Both the position numbers and the translations under genes were made by a program. From M55B129 sp034189085 (GTDB lineage Bacteria > Bacillota > Dethiobacteria > DTU022), in NCBI GenBank assembly GCA_034189085.1, contig JAXHVH010000004.1, forward strand, positions 1 to 64,000: a stretch of 64,000 nucleotides of DNA, given 5' to 3'. The notes below the pieces were generated by a model. The model worked only from the letters and a program-made list of their open reading frames with translations, was not told the DNA's origin and did no database searches. Below, in pieces: positions 1-8,329 of this stretch; the stretch's first letter is position 1, and each line of letters starts with the position of its first letter.

Positions 1-1
1 C

Positions 2-58
2 GGCGATATTGTTGTCGAAATTTACCCGGATTTGTACAGACATTTATTGGTATTTTAG
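2..58 (+). CDS. possible 3' end of a truncated upstream gene
   Basis: Only 18 codons are visible before a TAG stop, in a frame open to the left edge (ending ...YRHLLVF). The peptide is unremarkable and cannot be assigned. It could equally be a chance open frame. From here to the GAPDH stop near 177 the sequence is AT-rich and shows nothing recognisable. Confidence 0.25.
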   Translation, partial: GDIVVEIYPDLYRHLLVF

Positions 59-176
59 AGATTTATTTTGTTTTCAAAGAACTGTGTGGCTTTCTATCTA
101 ACTAAGGGTGAGTGGTTACGTTAATTTTATTAATTTGTTCAGTAGCTGTAATTGAAAATATCATTTGTGCTGAATA

Positions 177-1430
177 TCAGGGCATATTTTTGTCAACATA
201 GATTGTTAATTTTCCCAGGAAGTTCACATAACTGCCAAGTTCGTTGTCATACCATCCGAAAATTTTGGCGTGGGTTACCGGAATGTTGATATCCACATTT
301 GATTCCAGGCCGCATTCCCGCAGGGTTGTTGCGTTAACTGGGATAAAACCTGTTCTGGTATGGGTTTCAATTCCTTCAATGACAATGGCAGCAGAGAAAC
401 CGGCCAGGTCGGAGGAAACGTTTTGCTTGTCACTGTATACCAGCATGTCCTTCTGTGCCCCTGCAGCTGCTTTCCTGTAAATGTCATTGATTAAATTACG
501 GTTCAGGAGTGGCTCACCGGTTTCGGTTAAAAAGGTTTTAAAGGTCACATTGAGCATAATTAAGGATGAAGTGCTGATGGGGACACGGACTGAATCAGCC
601 ATGAAGCCAATAACTTTAATTTCGGGTATTATTTCTTCCAGGGCATTAGCTGCTCCGGTAGTGGTCAGGATTATATTGTTAAAAACTGAGCGGTTCCTCC
701 GCAAATCAGCATCATTGGCCCTGGGCACTGTGTCCAGTATTTTTTGATTGTTGGTGGCGGCATGGACGGTGGACATGGAAGCCGTTACAATTTCTGAGGT
801 TTCCCGGGTTTCAAGCAGCGGTTTAACCATGTGAGCCAGACCGGTTGTCGTGCAACTGGCTGCCGAAATGATATGGTGTTTGGAAGGATCATATTTAACA
901 TGATTAATCCCATAGACGAACATTCCACTGTCGTCAGGGATCTTCTGGGCGTTATCGGAGATCTTGAAAGGAGCGCTCACAATCACCTTTTCGGCTCCGG
1001 CTTCCAGGTGGCCGCGGGCGCTGCCTTTTGCTTTACCGGCAGGGTCTGCCGGATCAATGTATGCTCCGGTGCATTCTACTACCAGTTGGACCGTTTCCCT
1101 GGCCCAGTTTATATCACGCGGATTTCGTGCTTCCATCAAAACCTTGATAGGTCGATCATTGATGGCAAATAAACCTGCTTCCCGGTCGATGATCTGGACA
1201 GAGCATTTTTTGTTGGAATAACCATAGAGGAACCGATCAAGGGATCCGTAAGTTGAATCTTTTAGAAGGTAATCGATTACATCTTCCAGTTCACGGCCGA
1301 CTCTGCGGCCGGTATTTAAGACAAAACTTTCAAAGTGGCCTGTACTGAGATGGTTCCACAGGGTTAATTTGCCGATCCGTCCTATGCCATTGATACCCAG
1401 TTTTTTCTTGCTTTCCAAGTGAATGCTCAC
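177..1430 (-). CDS. gap: divergent long-form glyceraldehyde-3-phosphate dehydrogenase
   Basis: Oxidises glyceraldehyde-3-phosphate to 1,3-bisphosphoglycerate, or runs the reverse reaction in gluconeogenesis, in the cytoplasm. The N-terminal Rossmann motif is GINGIGRIG (residues 12-20). The catalytic Cys193 lies in ASCTTTGLAH and the catalytic His223 in TVHAATNNQ; a WYDNE motif is near the C-terminus. At 417 aa it is about 80 residues longer than classical GapA. Two motif departures are visible: the usual SCTTN is SCTTT, and the segment after the second strand reads LNTGRRVG, without the Asp that normally selects NAD, so NADP use is possible (inference). The GTG start has an AAGGGGG ribosome site 8-9 nt upstream. 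It lies 84 nt downstream of the PPDK-like gene on the same strand and is probably cotranscribed with it. Confidence 0.9.
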   Translation of the reverse strand: MSIHLESKKKLGINGIGRIGKLTLWNHLSTGHFESFVLNTGRRVGRELEDVIDYLLKDSTYGSLDRFLYGYSNKKCSVQIIDREAGLFAINDRPIKVLMEARNPRDINWARETVQLVVECTGAYIDPADPAGKAKGSARGHLEAGAEKVIVSAPFKISDNAQKIPDDSGMFVYGINHVKYDPSKHHIISAASCTTTGLAHMVKPLLETRETSEIVTASMSTVHAATNNQKILDTVPRANDADLRRNRSVFNNIILTTTGAANALEEIIPEIKVIGFMADSVRVPISTSSLIMLNVTFKTFLTETGEPLLNRNLINDIYRKAAAGAQKDMLVYSDKQNVSSDLAGFSAAIVIEGIETHTRTGFIPVNATTLRECGLESNVDINIPVTHAKIFGWYDNELGSYVNFLGKLTIYVDKNMP

Positions 1431-1514
1431 CTGTCATCCCCCTTTGCAAATTAAAATTTCTCCCATAATTTAATCTTTATTAATTATTTTAAAAATTTGC
1501 CTTTCTGCAGTCTG

Positions 1515-4500
1515 TCAGGCATAACGAATGGGATAACTGCCATAATAGATACTGCCGATATTACCGTCTATGGAAATTGTTTCTCCTTTTTTTATGGTGT
1601 AGCCATTTATGGTGCAATACTTTTCCATATCGTTAACGACCAGGTTTTTGCAATTTACAATGCAGACCTTCCCCAGTTTTTCTGCGGCGACTGCAGCATG
1701 AGAAGTAACCCCTCCCCTGCTGGTTACCAGTCCATCGCACATAAAAATCATTTGAATGTCATCGGGGACGGTATCAGGCCGGATTAAGATATGCTTTGCT
1801 TCAGGATATTGTCCTTTATTGGCAACAAGGTCTTCCATGTCAAAACTGATTCTGCCGTTCATACATCCTCCCCCGACTCCGATGCCTTTGCCCAGAAAGA
1901 TCATCTCATCGGGTGGGGTATCAAAGAGGGCAATTTTTTCGCGCGACATGATGTTTTGCTCGCGGGTCTGAAGGATATAGAGATTTTCGGGGGAATCAGA
2001 TTCGAAGGTAAATTCAATTTCCTGGTTATTAAAGCCGTGTTTTTCAATTAGCTCGACTGCAATTTCCTGCAGACGTTTGTAGATGCGGGGGAAAGATTTT
2101 TCCAGTGAAATTTCGCTTTCGTGGTAATTGTCTTCCCGCTGGTTCTCGGAAATGGGCAGTGTATAGACAAGGCCGGATACAATATCTTCTCCCTGGCTGC
2201 AGGGAGTAAAGTCACCGTAAAGATTAATACCCGGTTTTTTAAGCTTGGGATTGTGAGTAAAAACAACGCCCGATCCCGATCGCTTGGAGCGGTTTCCCAT
2301 GACCATCTTTTGTACAAGAACCGCGGTGCCCCATTCATCGGCGATCTGAAGGTGTTTACGGTAAGCAATGGTTCGCTCGGACGACCATGAATCAAAAATT
2401 GTGCCGATCGCCTGTTTGAGCTGTTCATAGGGATTTTTAGGAATATCGACGCCGTGTTCGTCGAGTATCTTTTTATATTCAAGGGCCAGTTCTTTCATTT
2501 GCTTTTCCGTAAAAGAAGCTTTTTTTTCAACATCATATTTTTCTTTTATATTTACCATTACTTCATCGAAACGGTCACGATCAATGCTATGCGACATGCC
2601 CCAGCTTTGAATGAAGCGGCGATAGGAGTCCCATCCCATCCAGGCGGTATCCGGGTCTTTTCCCAGGGCGGTGGCGATTTCGTCGTTCATACCGACATTA
2701 AGAAATGTTCTCATTGCTCCGGGCATAGATATAGCAGTCCCGGAACGAACGGATAGAAGGAGCGGTTTTTGGGGGTTTCCGAACTGTAAACCTGTTTTCT
2801 TTTCCATCCTGGTCAGTTCTCCAGAGATCATCCGGTCGAGATCCTGATTCATGGAAGGATGATTGAAAATTGTCTCTTTGTGACGATATATTTCTGTAGT
2901 GAGGGCAAAGCCGGGAGGAATAGGGAGTCCGTATGAAGTTAACTTTTTCAGGTAATAGGCTTTCGCCCCCAGAAACACCTGGTTATCCATCTGCAGTGTT
3001 TCATGGTCGAGCGGACTAACGGCAAGATCAGGATTGTAACTCATCATGTTGTTGATATGAGCTTCAGAATAATTTTCGAGCATGTTATTGATCATGTCCA
3101 GAGCATTGGAGATGAATTGATCCAGTTCTTGAACCAGAAATGCCGATGAAAGGATTTCCCGATAAAAGATCTCCGATTCTCTGGCCACGGTTTCCGGGGA
3201 ATCACCAAATATTTGAGGGATAACCACGTTGATTGTTTCATCATAAACACGAATGAAATACTCATTGATTAGTTCCTTGATATGTTGAGCCATAAAGCGG
3301 AAAATATTCAGGTACTGGCTGAGGGTTACGCTGATTGAAGTAAGGCTGTAACGAAACATTTCCAGGGTCGAATTAAAATTCTGGTTTACCATGCCATCCA
3401 GCTCAAGGCCTGTTTTAAAAAGCACCATTACTTCGTATATATTATTCAGCGTTTTTGCCGAGATATATTCCAGTTTGGTGTCTTCCAGGATTTTACACAT
3501 CAAGCGTGATGCAACCTGTTCCAGCCTGTACATCAAACCGAGAGCTTCAAATTTGGGTTCCTTATACTGCCCGTACATGGAAGGAATACCGGCTGCAATG
3601 TGGCGTTTATAATAGATGTTTTCAATAGCTTCTGTCTTTTCCCGATCTAAAATCACTTCGTTTAAAACGGCCATAAATTGATAAACCTGTTCCAGTGCTT
3701 CCCGGTATTGCTTACTATCCATGAGTTTTGCGAGTTGTTTAATTTCAGCCCTGGTGAAGAACCGGCTGCGCAGTAAAAGTGATTTAACATTTTTAGTTTC
3801 AAAAGAATATTTCTCAAGCAGCAGCTGGTACAGTTCAAGGAGAAAAAGTAGCCTTTTTTTATCCTTTTCTTTGGCAGGGGAGATGGTATCCAGGAAGGTG
3901 CACACTGCTTCTTCCGGAAGATTTAAGAAACCGGAATGGTCCACCCCGAAATGTTTACAGGACGCTTTTATTAAATTGTGCACACCTGTGTAAAGCTCAT
4001 CATTTTCGTTTAATGTAGAGGCTACATCGGAAGGAAGAAACTCAAGCAAAGGCCCCTGCTTTTCGTTTAGCCAGTAACCGGCTACTCTTTTAACCAGTTC
4101 TATATGGGTATTATTGCTTTCTGCATGGATCTGCTTGCGGATGAAGTGAATAACCCGATCCTTGCGGGTCCCGATCTGATCTATTATTGTACTCACATCA
4201 CGCAACTTACCTTCGGCGCCAATCTCGTTGAAATAAACCGGGAAAACTCTGGCCAGCTGTTTAACCTGTTTGTAAACGGGACTGATATCAGCATTTAAAA
4301 GCCTGGTTATGTCGCGCTGGAAAAGATCGGTATCGGATATGAATATGCCGCCGAGTTTTAGATTTACAACCAGTGCGGAGAGAAGCTTTTTAAATTTGTA
4401 CGGTGAGGTTCCTATTAAATCGAGCCAGATCCGGATGTTCTTGACATGATTGGCATTTACTTTTGTCTGCCAGTCCCCGCTTATCTCTAATTTACCCGGA

Positions 4501-5579
4501 TAGATAAAACCGAATTCGATTAATTTTTGCATATAAAAGGCGGTTATTTCACGATTGTCAAGGCTGATAATTTCCTTGCCGAGAGTGAACAGGCATTCCA
4601 GGACCGTATCTGTTTGCTGTTCTTTGAGCTCCCGGAACAAGCTAAACAACATTTCTATAAAACGATATATCTCGTTATGTTCAAGTTCCGATAACACTGT
4701 TTTTAAGAGGCGGTTCAAATCGTAGAGGAGGTGTTTTTTTAGCTGGATCATACCGGGGATGTGCAGGGCATAGATCAGATAATATACTTTTTCGGTCGAC
4801 AGCTCGAATACTTCGCTGAACTGCCGGAAATGGTTAGCGATGTCATTAAAAAAAAAGATTGATTCAATATCTTCCCATTTACTGGTTTTTTCGATGCGCT
4901 CGGACAGTTCTTTGAAAAAATCGCTGCCGATCAATTTTATCCTGTCCCGGTATATGGGCTGAAAAAGATTCGATTTACTTTCAAACCAGCTTTCGGCATC
5001 AGTTGTGCGGGACCAGTAAGTACAGCTTTTCTGCAGAACTGCTTTGGTCAGCCGGCAAACCCGGTCTTGAAACCGGGGCAGGGCTGCTGCAGACCCCAGA
5101 TACTTTTTGAAATAGCCGCCATTGCGAAGAAATATTTTTTCATAATCGGAAATGCCATTTTCGATGAGAGTCAGGCAGTGTTCGATTGCTTCATCAGGAA
5201 ATGTTCCCTCTTTGATCAGCCGATCAATAAATTTAAAAATAGTTTTTGCCAGCTTCTCGCGTTCCTGTTCCTGCAGGTCCCTGTCCCACAACTCTTTAAA
5301 AATTGAAGCCAGGAAAAGCACGGCTTCTTCTGAATCAGCAACAGAACAGTAAAGCCAGAGATCGGTGAGGCTGATTTCATGTAACTTATCGATTATGTAC
5401 TGATAATTCGGATGTGGGTGGTTGTATTCCACGAAGAGCTTTTTTGTCCTTTTGTGTATGCCCCAGTATTCTGAAGACAAATCAACAAACCACTGGTGCC
5501 TGTCAGGAAGCTCTTTATGTTCCTGTTTGGTCTTGGCGAGGTTTACTTCCAGCGCTCTTGACTTAAAGCCCGCTTCCAT
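1515..5579 (-). CDS. PPDK-like phosphotransfer protein with a large unknown N-terminal region
   Basis: A 1354-aa cytoplasmic protein. Residues from about 866 onward match the ATP-grasp domain of pyruvate phosphate dikinase/PEP synthase: FLGAKAYYLKKLTSYGLPIP, then LSVRSGTAISMPGAMRTFLN, which is closer to PPDK than to PpsA. The C-terminus is the swivelling phosphohistidine domain, with GGVTSHAAVAAEKLG at 1289-1303 and the phospho-acceptor His at 1294. The protein ends about 60 residues after that His, so the PEP/pyruvate TIM barrel of true PPDK is missing. The first ~860 residues are a long, mostly helical-looking region that I cannot assign. Such a protein could move phosphate from ATP to an unknown acceptor, as glucan dikinases and rifampicin phosphotransferase do. 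Start ATG with GAGGTGAATTT upstream. It sits directly upstream of gap. Confidence 0.8.
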   Translation of the reverse strand: MEAGFKSRALEVNLAKTKQEHKELPDRHQWFVDLSSEYWGIHKRTKKLFVEYNHPHPNYQYIIDKLHEISLTDLWLYCSVADSEEAVLFLASIFKELWDRDLQEQEREKLAKTIFKFIDRLIKEGTFPDEAIEHCLTLIENGISDYEKIFLRNGGYFKKYLGSAAALPRFQDRVCRLTKAVLQKSCTYWSRTTDAESWFESKSNLFQPIYRDRIKLIGSDFFKELSERIEKTSKWEDIESIFFFNDIANHFRQFSEVFELSTEKVYYLIYALHIPGMIQLKKHLLYDLNRLLKTVLSELEHNEIYRFIEMLFSLFRELKEQQTDTVLECLFTLGKEIISLDNREITAFYMQKLIEFGFIYPGKLEISGDWQTKVNANHVKNIRIWLDLIGTSPYKFKKLLSALVVNLKLGGIFISDTDLFQRDITRLLNADISPVYKQVKQLARVFPVYFNEIGAEGKLRDVSTIIDQIGTRKDRVIHFIRKQIHAESNNTHIELVKRVAGYWLNEKQGPLLEFLPSDVASTLNENDELYTGVHNLIKASCKHFGVDHSGFLNLPEEAVCTFLDTISPAKEKDKKRLLFLLELYQLLLEKYSFETKNVKSLLLRSRFFTRAEIKQLAKLMDSKQYREALEQVYQFMAVLNEVILDREKTEAIENIYYKRHIAAGIPSMYGQYKEPKFEALGLMYRLEQVASRLMCKILEDTKLEYISAKTLNNIYEVMVLFKTGLELDGMVNQNFNSTLEMFRYSLTSISVTLSQYLNIFRFMAQHIKELINEYFIRVYDETINVVIPQIFGDSPETVARESEIFYREILSSAFLVQELDQFISNALDMINNMLENYSEAHINNMMSYNPDLAVSPLDHETLQMDNQVFLGAKAYYLKKLTSYGLPIPPGFALTTEIYRHKETIFNHPSMNQDLDRMISGELTRMEKKTGLQFGNPQKPLLLSVRSGTAISMPGAMRTFLNVGMNDEIATALGKDPDTAWMGWDSYRRFIQSWGMSHSIDRDRFDEVMVNIKEKYDVEKKASFTEKQMKELALEYKKILDEHGVDIPKNPYEQLKQAIGTIFDSWSSERTIAYRKHLQIADEWGTAVLVQKMVMGNRSKRSGSGVVFTHNPKLKKPGINLYGDFTPCSQGEDIVSGLVYTLPISENQREDNYHESEISLEKSFPRIYKRLQEIAVELIEKHGFNNQEIEFTFESDSPENLYILQTREQNIMSREKIALFDTPPDEMIFLGKGIGVGGGCMNGRISFDMEDLVANKGQYPEAKHILIRPDTVPDDIQMIFMCDGLVTSRGGVTSHAAVAAEKLGKVCIVNCKNLVVNDMEKYCTINGYTIKKGETISIDGNIGSIYYGSYPIRYA

Positions 5580-6019
5580 AAATTCACCTCGTACAATGGA
5601 ATTAGGTAAAATTTGCCCAAGTTTTTATCGGTCTTTGTTAAAATGCAAGGAGCCACTGTGGACTGTTTTTTCACCTGTCGCTTAAAGCGTTTATTGTAAA
5701 GGTTCCTGCTTGACTTAATACAGCAGCCATTCGCTCACTCTTTTCTAGCATTAGTATAACACGCTTAATGACAGATGGGCCTTGTAATTTATGTCAAGGA
5801 ATTATGTCGGCATTTGCGTGATGCTCAGGTATAATTGATTTTAGCTATACAGGACTGGCGGCGTTTCTGCAATATGCGGTGAATATTCGCCTGCCAGGAT
5901 TGATCAGTATATATGACTTCAGCGGATCAAACAGGTTTTCAATTCATACGGCTGATCAAAGCACAAGGAATCCCTTGCATTTCAGGCAACAACGAAACCT
6001 TTGATAGGAAAAAAGGGGT
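5580..6019. other. intergenic region upstream of the PPDK-like gene
   Basis: About 440 nt without a convincing gene. It contains the extended -10 element described separately and an isolated TATAAT on the plus strand near 5832 with no gene behind it. No known riboswitch or RNA gene was recognised. Confidence 0.4.
5753..5758 (-). promoter_or_regulatory. candidate extended -10 promoter for the PPDK-like/gap operon
   Basis: On the minus strand the sequence reads TGTTATACT, an extended -10 element (TGn-TATACT), about 175 nt upstream of the PPDK-like start. No good -35 hexamer is present at 16-18 bp. The transcript would have a leader of about 170 nt. Confidence 0.35.
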
Positions 6020-6048
6020 AAAAAAACCCTGATCACTGTGGACCAGGG
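6020..6048 (-). terminator. rho-independent terminator after the apgM/coiled-coil unit
   Basis: Read on the minus strand: an 8-bp stem CCCTGGTC/GATCAGGG with loop CACAGT, followed by seven T. It lies about 50 nt after the stop of the small coiled-coil gene. Confidence 0.85.
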
Positions 6049-6100
6049 CTCGCCAGAAAGTTTTATGCAAATGCAATTTTAGTTAGCTGGAAGGTTACCG

Positions 6101-6391
6101 TTATTCTTTAAATTTTGCAATGGCGTCATCGACGCCGGATTTTAAAGATTCCAGCGCGGAATCGACCCCTCCTTTGAGCGATTTCCAGGCATCACCGCTT
6201 GTTTTGGCAAGCTTGTCGAGTTTAGCCTGTCCTTCTTCAATTTTTGTTTCAAGTTCTTTTACCTTTTTATTGGCTTCCAGTTTTGCTTCTGCGTCTTTTC
6301 CTTCTGCTTTTGCCTTTATTTTATCCAGTTCCGCTTTCCATTCGTCCAATTTGGCCTGCATTTTTTGGCGGTACAGCTCTTTCTCTTCCAT
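6101..6391 (-). CDS. small charged coiled-coil protein
   Basis: A 96-aa protein made almost entirely of Lys, Glu, Ala, Asp and Leu, with heptad-like spacing over residues 1-65 and an amphipathic C-terminal segment (SALESLKSGVDDAIAKFKE). There is no signal peptide or membrane segment. Its function is unknown; small soluble coiled coils of this kind are common and often uncharacterised. A strong GGAGGGG ribosome site lies 6 nt upstream of ATG. It starts 49 nt after apgM and is followed by a clear terminator, so the two are probably one transcript. Confidence 0.75.
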   Translation of the reverse strand: MEEKELYRQKMQAKLDEWKAELDKIKAKAEGKDAEAKLEANKKVKELETKIEEGQAKLDKLAKTSGDAWKSLKGGVDSALESLKSGVDDAIAKFKE

Positions 6392-6440
6392 TTTTCACCC
6401 CTCCTTTGTGTCAAAATTGTTTAGACCGTTTTGAATATAA

Positions 6441-7646
6441 TCAAGCTCCGAATTTTACCAGGCGGTTGGCGTTGGCCAACATCAGCGGTAGTAATTCTGT
6501 CGTCCTGAAACGCGGTCCAAGGGCTCCGTTGACGCAGGTTCTCTCGCCGAATCCGGCCACATTATCACTAAGGCAGCATTTGGAGTGGAGAAGAACTGGC
6601 ACCGGATGCCAGGAGTGGGATTTGAGAAGAGCGGGTGTGGAATGATCGCCGGTCACCACTATGACATCAGGTTTCAGAGCCATAATCTCAGGGATTATTC
6701 GGTCCACTTTTTCAATAACCGCTACTTTACGATTAAAATCTCCGTCTTCACCGGCGCTGTCGGTTTCTTTGACATGGAAGTAAAAGAAATCGTGTTTTGT
6801 CCACTGGTTTTTCAAGGTTTGTAGCTCCTCTTCAAGAGTTGAACCGGTTTCCAGGATATCCATTCCTACCAGGCGTGACACACCCCTGTACATGGGATAT
6901 GCAGCAATGGCTGCTGCTTTAAGGCCGAATACTGCAGGGAATAAAGGCCAATCGGGCTGCTGTGAAAATCCGCGCAGCAAGACCATATTGGCCGGGCTTT
7001 CGGCGGCCAGTATTTCACCAGCTTCCTTTATAAATTTTCCGATCAAAATAGCGGTTTGTTCAGCCCCGGAAGAGGTCGCTCTGGGCGGCAACGGCTGCAA
7101 TCCGGTAACCTGGGGGTCCGTATCCGCCAGCTCGCCGGATAGGTTTTGCCCGCGCATGACCAGCAGGAAACGGTAATCTTTAACCGGTTCAATGAAAAGC
7201 TCAACCCCTGGCAAAGCGATTTTCCGTAATTTCTGACAGAGCTCACGGTTTTTTTCGGTCGGGATACGGCCGGCTCTCCGGTCGATCACCCTGCCGTCGT
7301 CATCGACTGTGCAAAAATTACCCCTGGCGGCTACATCTCCGTTATGCAGGGTGAAGCCTATGCCCAGGGCGGATAAGACGCCGCGGCCTACCACATATTT
7401 GAGAGGATCGTAGCCAAAAAGGGCAAGGTGGGCAGGCCCACTGCCGGGGGTAATCCCTGCAGCGATTGGCTGGTGAAGGCCACATATACCTTCCCCGGCC
7501 AGGTTGTCCAGATTAGGAGTTTTGGCTTTTTCCAGCTCCGTTAAATCACCGGGGTGCAGGGGTAAACCGCCGAGTCCGTCCATTACTAGCAGGACCATTT
7601 TGCTTCCCGCCGGTTTAACCAGCTTTTTTATGGTTTGAAAAGCCAT
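6441..7646 (-). CDS. apgM: 2,3-bisphosphoglycerate-independent phosphoglycerate mutase, archaeal type
   Basis: Interconverts 3-phosphoglycerate and 2-phosphoglycerate in glycolysis and gluconeogenesis. It belongs to the alkaline-phosphatase superfamily, ApgM branch. Visible motifs are VLLVMDGLGG near the N-terminus (metal-binding Asp), the phospho-serine region TPGSGPAHLALFGYDP, VGRGVLSALGIG, and the C-terminal metal-site motif VVTGDHSTPALLKSHSWHP. The length of 401 aa is normal for ApgM, and the sequence differs from the larger GpmI enzyme. It is transcribed from a sigma-A-like promoter about 100 nt upstream, with the small coiled-coil gene downstream. Confidence 0.93.
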   Translation of the reverse strand: MAFQTIKKLVKPAGSKMVLLVMDGLGGLPLHPGDLTELEKAKTPNLDNLAGEGICGLHQPIAAGITPGSGPAHLALFGYDPLKYVVGRGVLSALGIGFTLHNGDVAARGNFCTVDDDGRVIDRRAGRIPTEKNRELCQKLRKIALPGVELFIEPVKDYRFLLVMRGQNLSGELADTDPQVTGLQPLPPRATSSGAEQTAILIGKFIKEAGEILAAESPANMVLLRGFSQQPDWPLFPAVFGLKAAAIAAYPMYRGVSRLVGMDILETGSTLEEELQTLKNQWTKHDFFYFHVKETDSAGEDGDFNRKVAVIEKVDRIIPEIMALKPDVIVVTGDHSTPALLKSHSWHPVPVLLHSKCCLSDNVAGFGERTCVNGALGPRFRTTELLPLMLANANRLVKFGA

Positions 7647-7747
7647 CTTAAATCCCCTTCTTCTTTTTACTCCACCATCAAAGATGGGAGCTTACTTAAG
7701 CTACCAGGGTCTCCCGGGAGCAATCTGTATCTATAACCCACTTTATA

Positions 7748-7776
7748 ATTATAGCAAAGCGGCGGTAAAGCAGCAA
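7748..7776 (-). promoter_or_regulatory. sigma-A promoter and structured leader of apgM
   Basis: On the minus strand TTGCTG (-35) and TATAAT (-10) are separated by exactly 17 bp. The roughly 95-nt leader that follows carries three short inverted repeats in a row: CTCCCGGGAG (7711-7720), AGCTTAAGTAAGCT (7689-7702) and CCATCTTTGATGG just before the start region. I do not recognise a known riboswitch class. Confidence 0.7.
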
Positions 7777-8020
7777 AAATAGCTATTATTTCTAATACCT
7801 TAACCGTTACTGGCAGGACTTTTTCCTCTACTAATCGAACTACACCTATGAGGAATTTCTACCTCCTTATGTGGGGGATTTGTTCTGCCTGAACATGAGG
7901 TTCCTCTTTCTATACCTCTAAAACTTTTCCCTGCTAAATCTTGCAGTAACTTTACCCTATGTTTAGAGAATTGCAAGAAATTGTTTTATGAAAGGTTCTG
8001 TTTTGATAAACAGGGCTGAT
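7777..8020. other. intergenic region between apgM promoter and DUF72 remnant
   Basis: There is no intact gene here. On the minus strand a frame stays open for about 60 codons and stops at 7800-7802 (it contains SFRGIERGTSCSGRTNPPHK). It has no good start codon or ribosome site. The tail composition is vaguely like the C-terminus of an IS200/IS605 TnpB, but that resemblance is weak. Confidence 0.3.
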
Positions 8021-8290
8021 TATTTCGCTACTACCGGTTGGAACTAAGATCACTGGAAGAGTAATTTTTACTTTGCAGACATTGCCAAAAAAGATTGACT
8101 TGATTATTACAGCAATTATTTCAACACTGCTGGGATAAACTATTCTTTAATTATTCTATCCTGGAGATTGAGAAATGGGCCGGGACAATTGAAGAACCAT
8201 TGGCGGCCAAGGTATATGTTTATTTTAACAATGATGCCTGCGGTTATGCCCCCGCCAATGCTCAGCAATTGAAAGAAGATCCTCATAATA
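8021..8290 (+). pseudogene. decayed DUF72 family gene with internal deletion
   Basis: From 8021 the plus strand reads YFATTGWN, stop, DHWKSNFYFADIAKKD, stop, LDYYSNYFNT. This follows the N-terminus of DUF72 proteins (GTSGW.Y.HWKG.FYP...WL.YY...FNT). Just after 8128 the signal moves to another frame and reads WDKLFFNYSILEIEKW, then VYVYFNNDACGYAPANA, the typical DUF72 C-terminus. The middle (roughly 170 residues) is missing, and the remnant has two in-frame stops and a frame change. DUF72 proteins are conserved TIM-barrel proteins of unclear function. The match is from memory of the family. Confidence 0.6.
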
Positions 8291-8329
8291 TCGGAAATTC
8301 CCGGATTGCCCCGCTATTTCTTGTCCCCC

